Of a DNA stretch of 64,000 nt, positions 38,354 to 49,730 are shown piece by piece (the stretch's first letter is position 1; each line of letters opens with the position of its first letter). Below the pieces are notes generated by a model. The model had not been told where the DNA came from. It did no database searches and was given only the letters and a program-made list of their open reading frames with translations. A program made the position numbers and the translations under genes. Where the stretch lies: contig JALRME010000002.1 of NCBI GenBank assembly GCA_026120035.1, positions 868,001 through 932,000 of the forward strand, read 5' to 3'. The stretch is from Coleophoma eucalyptorum (taxonomy: Eukaryota > Ascomycota > Leotiomycetes > Helotiales > Dermateaceae).

Positions 38354-39339
38354 ATGGCTTTGATCACAATGGAACATGCGGACGATTAAGTGAAAGCATG
38401 GGGGTATAAATGGCGTTGCTAGGATTGGGTATGGACAAATGTTTTTGCCTACGTCTTCGGCGAGGCTCTTTACTTCTTGCTGAAAGAAACTGAATGCATC
38501 GAGTTCTTTGAACTTGAACCCATGAGCTGCCCCTGCCCCAGAGTTCTACGGTATGTATGACTTTACGACCTGTCATCGCGTTCACATGGACCTTTGACGA
38601 CGGAAGTTGCACTACGAGTGTGGACGTTGGGACCAGGGAGCTATGAGTAGAAACCCATCATAATAACACGCGCAATATTTGACCAGGCCATACCCACCTT
38701 ACCTTGGGCCGCTAGGCAGTGAGCGCCCGAATCACTATAATGCTATGTCGCTTGAGACATCTTGAATTACAGAGACAAAAGGTACCCCTGATCGTTCCTG
38801 TGATTACCGGCTGTCATCGAATTAAAAGGCCACCCTTTTCAGAACAAGAAAATATCTGATGAATTTCATATTTATACAAAATGGTACTTAGGCCTTCTAG
38901 GTTATGAGGAGGTCGAGAGAAGTCATTGCTGCAAGTATCTTAGGGATCTTATAAACCATCGAGGCAATGCCGCTATATCAATTCCCCTCGATTGAATTAT
39001 CCTCCGAATAGATGAACATCTAATTATCAAGGTTAAAAATAATAATTTATAAACATAACATTGCTCTTTGGAGATTTAATCAAGATCAGCTTAGGAGCAC
39101 GACAAGGGGGTTCGGCATAGTAGATAGATAAGATGCAGAGTGATGAGCGAGAAGTCCAACCGCGGGACTCGCTTCTCTCCACGCTCAATAGCCTCGGCAG
39201 CGGCAAAGCTCCTTGGAATCTGGGGAAGCTGAATATCAATCAATTCAGTGCGGGCGGGGCAACACTCAAAACCCGGTCAAATCCCCCATCAGAGAGCATA
39301 CACTCTGGAATTCAAATCCAATCTACACAAGCTCCAACA
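38354..39339. other. Intergenic: TMA7 3' end and SDR promoter
   Basis: No gene is seen. The 38870-39060 part is AT-rich. The frame of the SDR gene stays open upstream to an ATG at 39133, so a 69-residue N-terminal extension is possible, but it does not look like the family and is treated as leader. Confidence 0.4.
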
Positions 39340-40368
39340 ATGGCAGAACGAGCAGCCCAAATTGCAGGCCACCTCAACTACCCTAAGGGTATGCTTGCAG
39401 GTCAAGTAGCCATTATCACCGGCTCAGGCCAAGGCATCGGAGCCGAAGCAGCTCGACTCTTCGCAAATGAAGGCGCGAAGGTTGTAGTGTCAGATATTGA
39501 TGCCAGTAAGATGTTCCGAGCACAGGTTTGAGCAGAAAAGGTACTGATCATCCTCTAGAAAAGTCGCAAGAAGTCGCCGACAGTATCAACAGTTCTGGCG
39601 GCAGTGCGATTTCAGTCCCCGGTGACATGCTCGACGCCGACTACCTCAAGACATTGGTTAAGAAGACTGCCGAGTTTGGGAATGGCAAAATCCACATCAT
39701 TGTGAACAATGCAGGATATACTTGGGATGGAGTTATTCATAAGGTAGAGCTTCTTCAGTATAATATGGGCATCCGTTACATGGCAGACTGGTCTATGCTA
39801 GACCTGAATCTGGAACTTGCGGAAGAGGATCATACTGATCTTGCGGTACCAACAGATGACCGACAAGCAATGGGAGAACATTATTGCGCTCCATAACACA
39901 GCCCCGTTCAAACTCGTCCGCGAAGCCGCTCCATACTTTCGTGTCACAGATGGCGAACCACGCGCAATTGTAAATATCTCATCGACCTCCGGTGTGCACG
40001 GCAATGCAGGCCAAGCAAATTATGGTCTTGCAAAGGCAGGTATTAACGGCTTGACCAAGGTTATTGCGAAGGAATGGGGTCCAAAATTTGGTGTCAGATG
40101 TAATTCTATTGCTTTTGGTCATATTCTGACCCGATTGACTGCTGCTAAGGAGAAGGGAGCATTTGTCACAACGCCTGATGGCGAGAAGATCGCGTTGGGC
40201 ATACCAGGTGGACAAGGAGCGCTAGCTAATGATGCTCATGCGGACATCCCTCTGAGAAGACCTGGAACGGCTACAGAGGCCGCCTCTGCCATCTTAGCCG
40301 CTGCAAGCCCTCTATTCAGCTACATCACTGGTCAAGTAATTATGGTCACAGGAGGACGCAACATGTAA
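39340..40368 (+). CDS. Short-chain dehydrogenase/reductase, FabG-like
   Basis: An NAD(P)-dependent oxidoreductase of the classical SDR type. Exons are 39340-39505, 39559-39743 and 39856-40368, with introns of 53 and 112 nt, giving 287 residues. The cofactor motif is TGSGQGIG at residues 27-34. NNAG lies near residue 107. The catalytic set is Asn131, Ser160 (VNISSTSG), Tyr173 and Lys177 (NYGLAKAG). The C-terminus SYITGQVIMVTGGRNM is the usual SDR end. The start is placed at MAERAAQIAGHLNYPKG because family similarity begins there. The substrate is not predictable. The nearest known type is 3-oxoacyl-[ACP] reductase, but many fungal paralogues act on other ketones or alcohols. No pathway partners lie beside it. 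Confidence 0.87.
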
Positions 40369-41099
40369 ATCATCAAGAATATACTTAGGTTCGGAAGCTT
40401 GCATACTGTACTGCTTGAGACACTGCGTTTGAGCCATATTCCATACTTCCTAAGTTCGAGCAAAAGTGTACCATACAACCCGACCCGTATGCCGAGGAGT
40501 CGCAATAGCACCGAGGAAGGCTTTCTCACGATGCTTCAACAAGGTGGTAAGTCTCACGGCCTCATTCGAGCGAGTCATATGGATTGCACAAAAGTCAACG
40601 CCATGCGGCCCCTTAAAAAGCAAACCCATTCGCGATGTGACGGAGCGAGAAGTTCTTAGGTACCCTCGTGGGCGTGATCCATATCCTTATATAGCACACC
40701 GGACCGTACCAGACATTGAAAGTTATTGTTTCAGCCTCCAGTGCGTTTTTGGTGAATTTCACGTCTCCTCATTGGTCGAACCAGAAAACATCCGTTTGCC
40801 TAGCTAGCACCGGTCGTGAATAGCGTCAGGGGAAGCGACACCATGCTCGCTTAGTTGTGATATCTTGGAAAAGGGGGGTTTCTCAAGTTGTTGTATCAGG
40901 AGAATGCAAAACCCAAGATTTCTTCTTATTATGCCCTCTTCCTCGAAGCCAGGAACCCGCATCCAATCTCCTCAACATTCAAGAACAATCTCCCAGTGCG
41001 CAAGTCCTTACCACAGTCCAAGACCCGGAGAACTCCACATTCCGATACTTGGAGTGACGATCTAATTAAAACACTTCTATTTCTCTATATACAAACACA
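40369..41099. promoter_or_regulatory. Intergenic: SDR 3' end and F-box-like gene promoter
   Basis: Both neighbours are on the plus strand. A TATA-like TATATA lies at about 41079, about 20 bases before the F-box-like start, and another TATATAG at about 40690. No ORF is supported. Confidence 0.35.
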
Positions 41100-41978
41100 A
41101 TGGACCAAACTAACACATCCCGGACACCTCAAAGACTTTTGAATCTTCCAGATGAGATTCTGCTCACCATCCTGAAATATGCAGTCAAGCACAACGAACC
41201 CATTGAGCCAGTGCAATGGAGCCGGCTCTCCGACCAATTTGGACATAACAGAAACGGCACTATGAGGATCTATGATTATAATCGCATCAAAGATGTGCCT
41301 TGCCCAGCGCGAACCAAAGGCCGGATGCCAGATGCCTTGACCGTTGTTGATCTGTCGAGGACGTGCCGCAAAATCCACCGATTCCTCAATGACGAGAAGC
41401 TGTTTTACCGATGCAACACCTTTGGATTCAAAACCCTAAACCGACTTCATATCTACCTTGCTGCCATTCCAGAGGACCGACGAGCTGCCATGACATCTAT
41501 TGTATGTGTATGGGATCTTTCTAGCCAACATAACAGCGCTTTCACTATGCTGGCCGGGTGCCACTCTCTTCGACATCTTCAAGTTGACGTCTCTCTGATC
41601 TACTCGCAACTGCAATCAAGTCGCAAGAAGTTCGATGAGACAAGAGGCTTCGTTGAGCTGGCGCGTTTGTCATTCAAAAACCTGTCATTCAACTACGGCC
41701 CCGAAGGATTCAAGAACTTTGCTACGGAGTACTGGTTCCGGATCGGAGGCCATGGACGCTATACCAAAGAAGCCAGCAAGGCGCTTTTTGAAGAACTTCA
41801 AGGTTGGGCAGATAAGGTTTCTGGACGGGCCGACTGCCCGTCCATCAACCGGACGCCCTTCAGTGACGAAGAGATTCGCAGAGCCAAGTCCAAAGCAGCA
41901 GTATCCTTTGGGTCGCGTAGCCAGGCATTGCCTCCAAGAGCAATGTCACAAGCCGAAATTGACAGGTGCCGATGGTAG
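41100..41978 (+). CDS. F-box-like protein of unknown target
   Basis: A single exon of 292 residues. The N-terminus RLLNLPDEILLTILKYAVK has the Leu-Pro-x-Glu-[ILV]-x-x-x-Ile spacing of an F-box, the segment that binds Skp1 in SCF ubiquitin ligases. The rest resembles the many short fungal proteins that have such a motif and a helical body (SRTCRKIHRFLNDEKLFYRCN, then FKTLNRLHIYLAAIPEDRRA). No repeats for substrate binding (WD, LRR) are visible. Such genes are often lineage-specific and expanded. Function as a ubiquitin-ligase adaptor is inferred from the motif only. Confidence 0.65.
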   Translation: MDQTNTSRTPQRLLNLPDEILLTILKYAVKHNEPIEPVQWSRLSDQFGHNRNGTMRIYDYNRIKDVPCPARTKGRMPDALTVVDLSRTCRKIHRFLNDEKLFYRCNTFGFKTLNRLHIYLAAIPEDRRAAMTSIVCVWDLSSQHNSAFTMLAGCHSLRHLQVDVSLIYSQLQSSRKKFDETRGFVELARLSFKNLSFNYGPEGFKNFATEYWFRIGGHGRYTKEASKALFEELQGWADKVSGRADCPSINRTPFSDEEIRRAKSKAAVSFGSRSQALPPRAMSQAEIDRCRW

Positions 41979-43121
41979 ACTGGAAGCGCTGGTCTCAAAT
42001 TGTGCCTTCGGACAGTATATGAGGGTGTTGGTAAAGGGAGAGGCCCCGCGAGGCGAGATTGGCCTTGAGCTAAGAAAGCATAACTATGCCTACCTACGCG
42101 ATCGATGTTGGCTTCCAGTCGAGCCGTTTCTGCCATGCAGATGATGCTTCTTCTTGAAAGCATTGCCATTACCATCAGGTTCTCTCACCTTATGGAAGGC
42201 GCCCTTGTGCGCTTCACATGGCTCTATATGAGCACAGGTTGAAGTAGAAAGGAAACAGAACGCTCCGGGCCAGAGTGGGAGACGAGCTTAGCCGAGTCAC
42301 GTATGACGATCAAACCGTTCGAGCCGCCGGAGTCGTGTACTATTATTACCTATTGTTTGCTCTGTTCCTGGATTAAGCGGTGCCTTGCCTTGTTTGTGAA
42401 CCTTTTTTTTTCTTCTAGAATGAAGTTTCTTTTGCGTTAGTGTAAATAGTTCGCTGAATACACAAAAGATAACTGAAAACCCAATGGCTCTTTTAACCCA
42501 TGAAATTTCCGTGGGAAGTGGTAATTTTTTCAGATCATCATCATTAAAGCCAGTGTAAATTTCGGCGTCAGGGTTTTGGCGCGGTGCAAGCCTCACTGTC
42601 ACTGCACAGTCGTAGATCTAATGCAAGCTGCATAAGATTGTGCCAGTTTGTCCGGAATAATGACCATTTCAGCATTTTACGAAGGAAACCAAGTCTTACG
42701 TGCAGCGACCAAGACAAGCAGCCAGGGCTCCTCAATAGCATCTTTTACCCATTCAGCAGAGCCTGATATTCCCAAGCTATGTTTTAGCAAATTTCTTGAC
42801 GGAACAGGATCTCCGACGGATCAGAAGTCCATATCGCCAAAGACAGAGCTTTCACTAGCAATGGGTCCGCTCATTCATTGATGCTGCGACGACACCCATT
42901 TTATTTATTGACTCTCTGTCTACCTGACCTTCCAGATTTAGCGACCTCCTATCACTCGCTTCCCCCGACGATTGCGGCACAGCACGGCGTCAGCACAGGG
43001 GCCGAAGTCAACCCTTCGCAACTTTTATAACACAGCACATTCCTTTGAGAAGTTTTGATAGAGACAACTGACCAAGTCACTGGTCTTGGATCTGGTTCAG
43101 CGCCACTTCTTCGTCACTATC
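41979..43121. promoter_or_regulatory. Intergenic: F-box-like 3' end and MFS promoter
   Basis: Nothing recognisable was found. Several short frames overlap it without domains. The last ~100 bases are the leader of the MFS gene. Confidence 0.4.
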
Positions 43122-44843
43122 ATGGCGCAAGAGACCACACCTCTCCTGGACGATGAGGCAGAAAGCGTTGAGATTGAGGCAGGACCTCCAGACGCATACA
43201 CTCGTGAGGGACTCGTGGTCATTGTGATTTGCGTTATTTTGATTGTGTGCTTTGAAATTGGTATTACGCTTCAAATTGCACCCTTCAATAAGATCCTCGA
43301 GAGCATCATCTGCAAGAACTATTTTCCAGAACTTGCGAGTTTGAACGTAAATGTCCTGGACGATCAGAGGTGCAAGGACAACGATGTACAAGGCACGTTG
43401 GCCATGTTGAGGAGCTGGCAGGCTGTCATGGAAACCATTCCTGGTTAGTAATCACTGTCAATGCTGTTTGCTATTAGCTTCGTAATACTTGGAGTATACT
43501 GATCATGTTTATCAGGCTTACTCACAACCATTCCTTATGGCTTCTTGGCGGATAAATATGGGAGGAAGATTATTGTATTCATTGCTGTCATTGGATTTAC
43601 TCTGAATGTCATCTCCTATGCAGCTATCTGTGAGTTTCTTCGATTGGCCACTGCAATTGGACTTGGTGATCACGTTATTGATTTCTCATTTCTCATTTCT
43701 CATAGGTTGGTTTTCAAATATCTTCTCCGTATGGCTTACTTTGGTTACCCCTGTAATCATGTTTGTTGGTGGTGGACCCGTTGTAACGACATCTCTGCTC
43801 TTCACTATTGCAACAGACGTAGCACCCGAATCACAAAGGTGACTAAGGAATCCCAATGAATCCGAAGGCCTAGCTAACATGTTTGTCAGAGCAACCACAT
43901 TCTTCATAATAGGTGCTGCCTCTCTATCCGGAGACCTGGTAGTGGCTCCAATTTCATCAATATTAATGGAGCGCAATGTTTGGATACCTATTATCCTTGG
44001 GATTCTAATCATGATTGGAGCATGCTTGGGTGTCGTCTTCCTTCCCGAGACATTGAATTTCAGGACTAGCGGGAGAATTCCTGAGGACCTGGAAATACCC
44101 TCAACCGCTAAGGATAACACCGAAAGTTCCTTAGTAGATCGTATCAAAACCACAGCATCGGAGCTAGCTACTGCAATGTCTGGATACATTTGGGGAGACA
44201 CGAAGATTGCCCTACTTCTGCTCACCCTTATATTCACGAGCTTAGGCCGATACGCTACGGAGCTTATATTACAGTATGCGACTAAGAGGTTTCATTGGAC
44301 CTGGGCACAAGTAAGCATAACCGATATTATCCTTATAGAGAGACTAACTGGGCTTCAACTTAGGCTGGATATTTGATTTCTGTGAGAGCAATTAGCAGTC
44401 TGGTCCTGCTTGCTGTTCTTCTACCTTCCGCTAGCTACATACTGACCAGCAAATACTCCTTTACCGCTATGGACAAAGATTTCTGGCTTGCACGAGTTAG
44501 CAGTATCTGGGCGTTACTTGGCGCCTTCCTTATAGCCTTCTCCCCAGGTTCCGTGCTTATGATCCTTGGTACCATTTTCATGTCTATCGGCTCCGCATAC
44601 AGCTTCCTTATCCGCAGTTTGCTCGCTTCTATGGTAGAGCCGCACCATATTGGGATACTCTCTAATACTATTTCATTTTTGCAGACTGCTGGAAGTATCG
44701 TTGCCGGGCCTCTGTTGGCGAATAGCTTCAAATTAGGACTTAGGTTGGATAGCTTTTGGATTGGCCTTCCATTTATGATTGCTGGGTGTTTACTGTCTGC
44801 CGGCGCAGCCATAATCTGGATGTTACCGACAAGAGGGAGGTAG
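43122..44843 (+). CDS. Major facilitator superfamily transporter
   Basis: Five exons, 43122-43443, 43516-43629, 43706-43838, 43890-44310 and 44364-44843, join in frame and give 489 residues. The N-terminus AQETTPLLDDEAESVEIEAG is acidic and cytosolic. Helix 1 (EGLVVIVICVILIVCFEIGI) follows, then a long first outer loop with two cysteines. The classic MFS motif between helices 2 and 3 reads GFLADKYGRKIIV. The middle loop holds NFRTSGRIPEDLEIPST. The C-terminal half has about six more hydrophobic segments and ends in RGR. It fits a 12-helix proton-coupled carrier. The substrate is unknown. It faces the 3' end of the S66 peptidase gene. Confidence 0.88.
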
Positions 44844-45394
44844 GACAGGAAGAACTGATTTTGGACAGTGAGATTACGCAATAGAAGCCCATGAATTTTA
44901 GGTTCTTGGACAGGCCTCTTACCTGTAATAACATGTATATTGATGAGTATCATATGCACCATTTCATTAATCGAGGATAGCTCAAGGATGTTCATATACA
45001 GTTTCTTCTGTTAGAATAAAGGGTCTTGTTATCATGCGACAGGTATATGCACATATATAGATCTTCCAGGCAGTCTTCACTTTCATTATACATAGTCGAT
45101 ATAAAATACATAGTGTTGCCTTTATCGATCCCACACATTTTTCATTGCAACACCATCTATCTACTCAGTCGCTAGATTTACAAGATCACAATTTCTGTAA
45201 CATTTTCCTGAACTATGAATAAAGTTTCGAAAATTGCTCAGATAGTGCAGTCATTGATGCTAACTCTAGAATGCCGCTTGTCCATGCATTGTGACACGCA
45301 TCGGTGTTTTGGACGCTGATTATCTTTTTAAAAGGGAAATATTTTCAATAGGACATGAGGTATCTTATGTACTTCTAGAGATGCACCCCAAGAA
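44844..45394. other. Intergenic between convergent genes
   Basis: 3' UTR sequence of the MFS gene and of the S66 peptidase gene. It is AT-rich and no gene was found. Confidence 0.45.
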
Positions 45395-46444
45395 TCAATT
45401 GTTCGTAACTCCAGCCTCCAAGACCACGAACTCATCTTTCTCTGAATCCAAAGATGCCAAAGCGTCAAATGGCATCGTAAGCTGCGGATCCGTGTGCCCA
45501 AAGTCAACATTCGCTAGAATCGGAAACGACGTCCCCTCCAAATGCTCCACCAGCAACTTCTCCGCCTGTAACCTCTCATCGTCATTGTAACCATACCATC
45601 TCCCAACAACAACCCCCACAACCTCGTCAAAGATGCCCGTATTTACTAATTGCCCGACTTGGAGTCGCAGTTGGACTAAAGGCAATGGCTCGCGCAACGT
45701 AGTGCCCGTAGCCGTCTCGAGCATCATGATCTTGCCTTTATGATTCGAGGGCCAAAACTTCGTGCCTTTGAATTGATATACCACACTGAGGCAGCCGCCA
45801 TGTAAACGACCAGTAGTCTTTCCGGGCCGAAGCCATTTCCAGCCGGGATTCGGCTTGGATTCGCGAGGCTTTACCGAATTTGGATCTTCAACCAGAAATT
45901 CCGCAAGGTCTGGGAACCATTCCTTAGAGCGAGGAATTGGTCCAACGGCCTCGCCATTGGGGTTAGCGAGCACGTGGAAGAAGTGGTCGACAGTGAAGGA
46001 CGGAGGTGCCGGTAGATCGGCAAATTCTGTGATGGCGCAGGGCGCATAGAAACCTCGGAGACCCGTCTTGAGGAAGATTGCATAGATAAGTTGCGTGATG
46101 TCTGAGTAGCCTGCAAAGATCTTGGGATTCGCTCGGATGAGATCATAATCGAGATATTGCAAGAGCTCATCGGCGCCATATCCACCCGACGTGCACAATA
46201 CAGCCTTCACTTCCGGATCTCTGAACGCCGAGTGCATCTCCTCACAACGCTTCAGCGTGGTGGCTCGCAAACCCTCCGTCTTGGTCTCGTCGAAGATAAC
46301 CCTTACTTTGTAGCCGCGTGATTCAAAGAAATCTTTGGCGCGCTTTAATGCTGCGGGATGGCTTGTGTTCAGTCGCATGGAAGGTGAAACAAAGGCTATG
46401 GTGTCGCCCTTTTTCAAGGCAGCTGGTATTATAGGGTCTACCAT
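45395..46444 (-). CDS. Peptidase S66 (LD-carboxypeptidase/MccF-like) protein
   Basis: A single exon of 349 residues covering the whole S66 family fold. In bacteria these serine peptidases trim cell-wall peptides or, as MccF, cleave processed microcin C. Fungal members are present but little studied. Motifs are GDTIAFVSPSM at the N-terminus, AVLCTSGGYGADELL, the nucleophile in AGYSDIT (Ser114), LETATGTT with the likely catalytic Glu, and the His in NVDFGHTDPQLTMPF. The Ser-Glu-His triad therefore looks complete. There is no signal peptide, so a cytosolic enzyme is expected. The family is bacterial in origin, and transfer to fungi is possible, but this copy shows no compositional oddity. Confidence 0.9.
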   Translation of the reverse strand: MVDPIIPAALKKGDTIAFVSPSMRLNTSHPAALKRAKDFFESRGYKVRVIFDETKTEGLRATTLKRCEEMHSAFRDPEVKAVLCTSGGYGADELLQYLDYDLIRANPKIFAGYSDITQLIYAIFLKTGLRGFYAPCAITEFADLPAPPSFTVDHFFHVLANPNGEAVGPIPRSKEWFPDLAEFLVEDPNSVKPRESKPNPGWKWLRPGKTTGRLHGGCLSVVYQFKGTKFWPSNHKGKIMMLETATGTTLREPLPLVQLRLQVGQLVNTGIFDEVVGVVVGRWYGYNDDERLQAEKLLVEHLEGTSFPILANVDFGHTDPQLTMPFDALASLDSEKDEFVVLEAGVTNN

Positions 46445-48766
46445 ACTTTATTGAGGAAAAAGGAAAGTTGCAAGACTGTGCGGCGCAGCTAAACCAACAA
46501 CAGAACTATGTTGATAGTGTCGACGGATATCGCGGTGTTTTGAAGGGGCTTTGTCCTTGCTTGCCGTGTACTTGTAACTATGGTCGTTTTGATTGTCTGG
46601 TTAATAATCAAATTCAATATCTCGACTTCATATTCGGGAGTTTATATACTTGTTGAAGCCGCCGTTTACCGTAAAGACACGGGCATTTGGACCAAGCTGC
46701 CATGTCGTTCTCCGCCAGAAGGGTAAGCGACAGCCAATCAAAGCATTGGGAATCCGGTGTTCTCGCGAAGTCGTAGGAACAGTTCCTCCGCGCTGACTCT
46801 TTATCCGGGACTACGAGCAACAAGCAGCATACAAACAGTATTTGATTTGTTCCATCGCTTTCTGGTCGAATCAGGGAGCTTTTTATATGGTTGCGTTAAT
46901 TGTAAAAGACCTTCCAAATCCATTCCCTCAATTTTGGATGGCTTGAATCAGTTGACTAGAACTCAGTTTGGCAGTTGATTGCGCTTAGCCTCCTTGCTGC
47001 AGACAACTTCAAGCTCGATTGTCCCTCCTTTTCGTGCACAGCTAACTCCCTCTCCCAGCCTTTTCTTCCCCCAGTATTGTTTATGGGGGAATTATGATAT
47101 GAAGATATACTTAGTTAATACCATCATGCGAGGCCTACCAATATACAATGCCCTCATCGCGGGTGCCTGAGACCAGGACCCGCGGAACCTTGCGAAAGTG
47201 CCAAATCATTGAGCAAGACCTAAACAAGAGACTCATGAATCCACGAAGATGACAGCAAAATATCATCGGCCAAAGAACAACAATGAAGTGAGTTGACAGG
47301 AATAGCAGCTAAGAAGGCACAGAAATTTTGTATGATGAAGAGCAAAGTAGTCAGATGTATTTTGGGAATAGAACGTGTTGAAGGATGGTAAGAGTGATTT
47401 CAGTGCCCCTGAGCCTTCCACTTACCAGACCTCCGTCCACTCTCTTCTGAAATAGCCACAAGTTCCGGACGGCAGATGGCAGAGACACTTTCGATTAAGC
47501 ATCCAGAACAGGGCATAATCCTTAGACTTGGCACCGATCTCCAGTATTCCCGTCGTTCGCGGTAGATCGTCAAAGCCCTATGTCCATGGTGTTCGGATAC
47601 AGAAAGGCCCCGAAACAACCTCATACCACTACGAGCCAAGCTTAAAGAACAAGACTTGAGCATGACATACTTGGGTTGAAGAAGGCTAGAACGTAGTCAA
47701 ATGCATACGAGTAATATGATGCGCAACAAGGATGAAGTCATTGGGAATCATGCCCAACTTGAAGGAGAAGTACTACATCACGTGGCGAAGATATGTCGCC
47801 GTGCCACGTCAGTCCGCAAGCTAGCGGAACAGCGTTGAAGCGCAAGGAGTTGGTCTGTAGAAGGGTTTAATAACGTTCATGCCCATCCTCTCGATGATGT
47901 CTCTGAGTTTTTCCGATTCGCGTTGCCCTCTTCCTGGACATTTTGTGAGGACGTCAAATGAAGGTTTGGTGCTAGGATTCTTTTCCACGAGTCTGCTTGA
48001 GTTTAGGCTCAGTGACGGATATCAGACGAAACGGATTGCCACTTAACACTTGACACCAGAGTCATAAGCAAGCACCCGGCCGGATACGGTCGGACTCCGC
48101 ATCTCAAACTGCGAAACAGAGATAAGCTTTCTCTTCCATCATCATTGCAACGGGGGAAGAAGGGAGTGGATGGCATGACAGTCCTAAGAGCAGGTTGATG
48201 CGTTTCACATGGCATAGACACATCGCTTACGGGACATGAGACGGTGAAGGCGGCACAAGGATGAACGCTCCAAGATCCGGACCCTGTGCGAGCGTGTTGC
48301 TTGCTGAAATGTGGGGAAGTGCGTTGCATTTGGGGCTGTGAAGGCTGCTTCTATTACTTTTGAGTTGACCTTTGGGTGAAATGATCCGAGGAGGAGGATA
48401 TTCGGAGGCAGATCTGTCGTCATCAACGGTGGGATCTGACTTGGGCGAGGGGAAGAGGAGGCCGGAAGGATAGGAAAAGGTAAAGTATACCGAAAAACCC
48501 GCCGGCTTGATTTCCTTCTTAATGTGGTCTTCTATCTTCTTCCTATGAGAACGAGGTTGGTTCTCTGTGCGTTTTCTGTCCGGCCCTTTCTTTTTATCAG
48601 GCAACTCGACTGGGAAAGAATTCTTCTGTAATATCTCCCTTGATCTACTTCTTCCCCTTCTTTCTTTATACCCGGCCCCTATTTTCTCCATATACTCTCT
48701 CCTTCCCATCGCACCACAGTCAGGAACCGGTATCTGAAAGAGGTTACGGATATCAACAACGCAGTC
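46445..48766. promoter_or_regulatory. 2.3-kb divergent intergenic region
   Basis: It holds the promoters of the S66 peptidase gene (minus) and the LITAF-domain gene (plus). A CCAAT box lies at 46734-46738, about 290 bp upstream of the S66 start. An ATCACGTG element lies at 47777-47784. About 48630-48710 is pyrimidine-rich, as in many fungal core promoters. Frames at 47400-47663 and 48227-48784 (minus) have no domains and are not called. Confidence 0.4.
47777..47784. promoter_or_regulatory. ATCACGTG E-box element
   Basis: A CACGTG core with the same ATCACGTG flank found at three other intergenic sites in this window. It lies about 980 bp upstream of the LITAF-domain gene. Function is inferred from recurrence only. 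Confidence 0.25.
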
Positions 48767-49383
48767 ATGACAACCAGACCACAAACCCGAGGAGGCGGCC
48801 GTTCCCCAAGTCCTAAACCCAACAGCCTACACAAGCATCCCATCTATACGACCGATTTAGACCTAACCCTCACCAACCCATCACCGCCCAATGGTGTTAT
48901 CCTCGCACCACCAAAATACAGTGCGACAGACGATCCGCACTCGTGCCACCCACAATGTCCTTGCGGCGCTAATCCAGCCTTCGCATCCAATCTAACGCCG
49001 GTAAACCAGTACGCGTATAGATTTGATCCTTCTGTACCACTAGATACATTGAAGAATGAACCGAGGGTGGTGGATTGCCCATGCTGTGTGATGAGGGATA
49101 TGACGAAGGTGGCATATGCAAACGGGGCCATTACACAGTAAGCAGAGCCCATTCCCCTTCATCCCCTCTCGTCCTGGACATATTGGACTAACAACTGCTT
49201 AGTCTTGTTGCGGCCTTTTTGACCTTGATACTCTGCTGCTGGATACCATATACGACGAGATATTTTAAGATTGTCGAGCATCGTTGTGGGAACTGTAGCA
49301 CAATATTGGCTGTGTGGAGACGAAGAGGGCGGACAGACGTTGTGGTCAGAGATGTGCCGTTGCAAAGGTACTCCATGCTTTAA
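48767..49383 (+). CDS. LITAF-domain (zinc-ribbon, membrane-associated) protein
   Basis: Exons 48767-49137 and 49203-49383 are joined over a 65-nt intron, giving 183 residues. The N-terminal half is Pro/Ser-rich with a small Cys cluster (SCHPQCPCGANP). The LITAF domain begins VVDCPCCVMRDMT. It continues with a hydrophobic stretch LVAAFLTLILCCWIPY that dips into the membrane, and closes with EHRCGNCSTILAVWRR. The split zinc site is therefore CPxC plus HxCxxC around a membrane-inserted helix, as in animal LITAF/SIMPLE on late endosomes. The intron interrupts the domain just before the hydrophobic part. A role in endosomal membrane sorting is likely by family. Confidence 0.85.
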
Positions 49384-49730
49384 GGGCCGGGTAGTCACTC
49401 ATTTGAATCGGTTGGTATGGTAAAAGAGGCTTATCAAATTGGCGTTTTTATTTCGGTAGCAATCCTGTCCGGTTAGTCATAGTCAAAATTCATCATGAAC
49501 TCACAATCAATTCACAATACTTGGGCGTAGAGAGAGTTTTTTGTGCTTTGTATCTCTGTTCTTCCAATGTTGGAAAAATAGAAGTGTCAGGTGCTACGCC
49601 GATACACGATGACAACAAACCCTATCCTGCCATCCATAGCAAGGATATCAAAAGTGAGCAATAAGCGCCAGAAATATTCGTAGGCCATGGCGATGCAAGC
49701 AAGAGTACAGGGATATCATAAACTATGGCT
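49384..49730. other. Intergenic between convergent genes
   Basis: 3' UTRs of the LITAF-domain gene and NST1. No element was found. Confidence 0.4.

Noticed and set aside
39133..39339. 69-residue N-terminal extension of the SDR protein
   Set aside because: Frame is open, but the residues do not resemble a targeting signal or SDR sequence. Family similarity starts at 39340.
41635..42144. 169-codon frame overlapping the end of the F-box-like gene
   Set aside because: Runs in another frame over a supported gene. A frameshifted extension of the F-box-like protein would need an unsupported splice.
43680..43705. Three tandem ATTTCTC units in an MFS intron
   Set aside because: A short polypyrimidine tract before an acceptor, which is normal splicing signal. 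Too small to treat as a repeat element.
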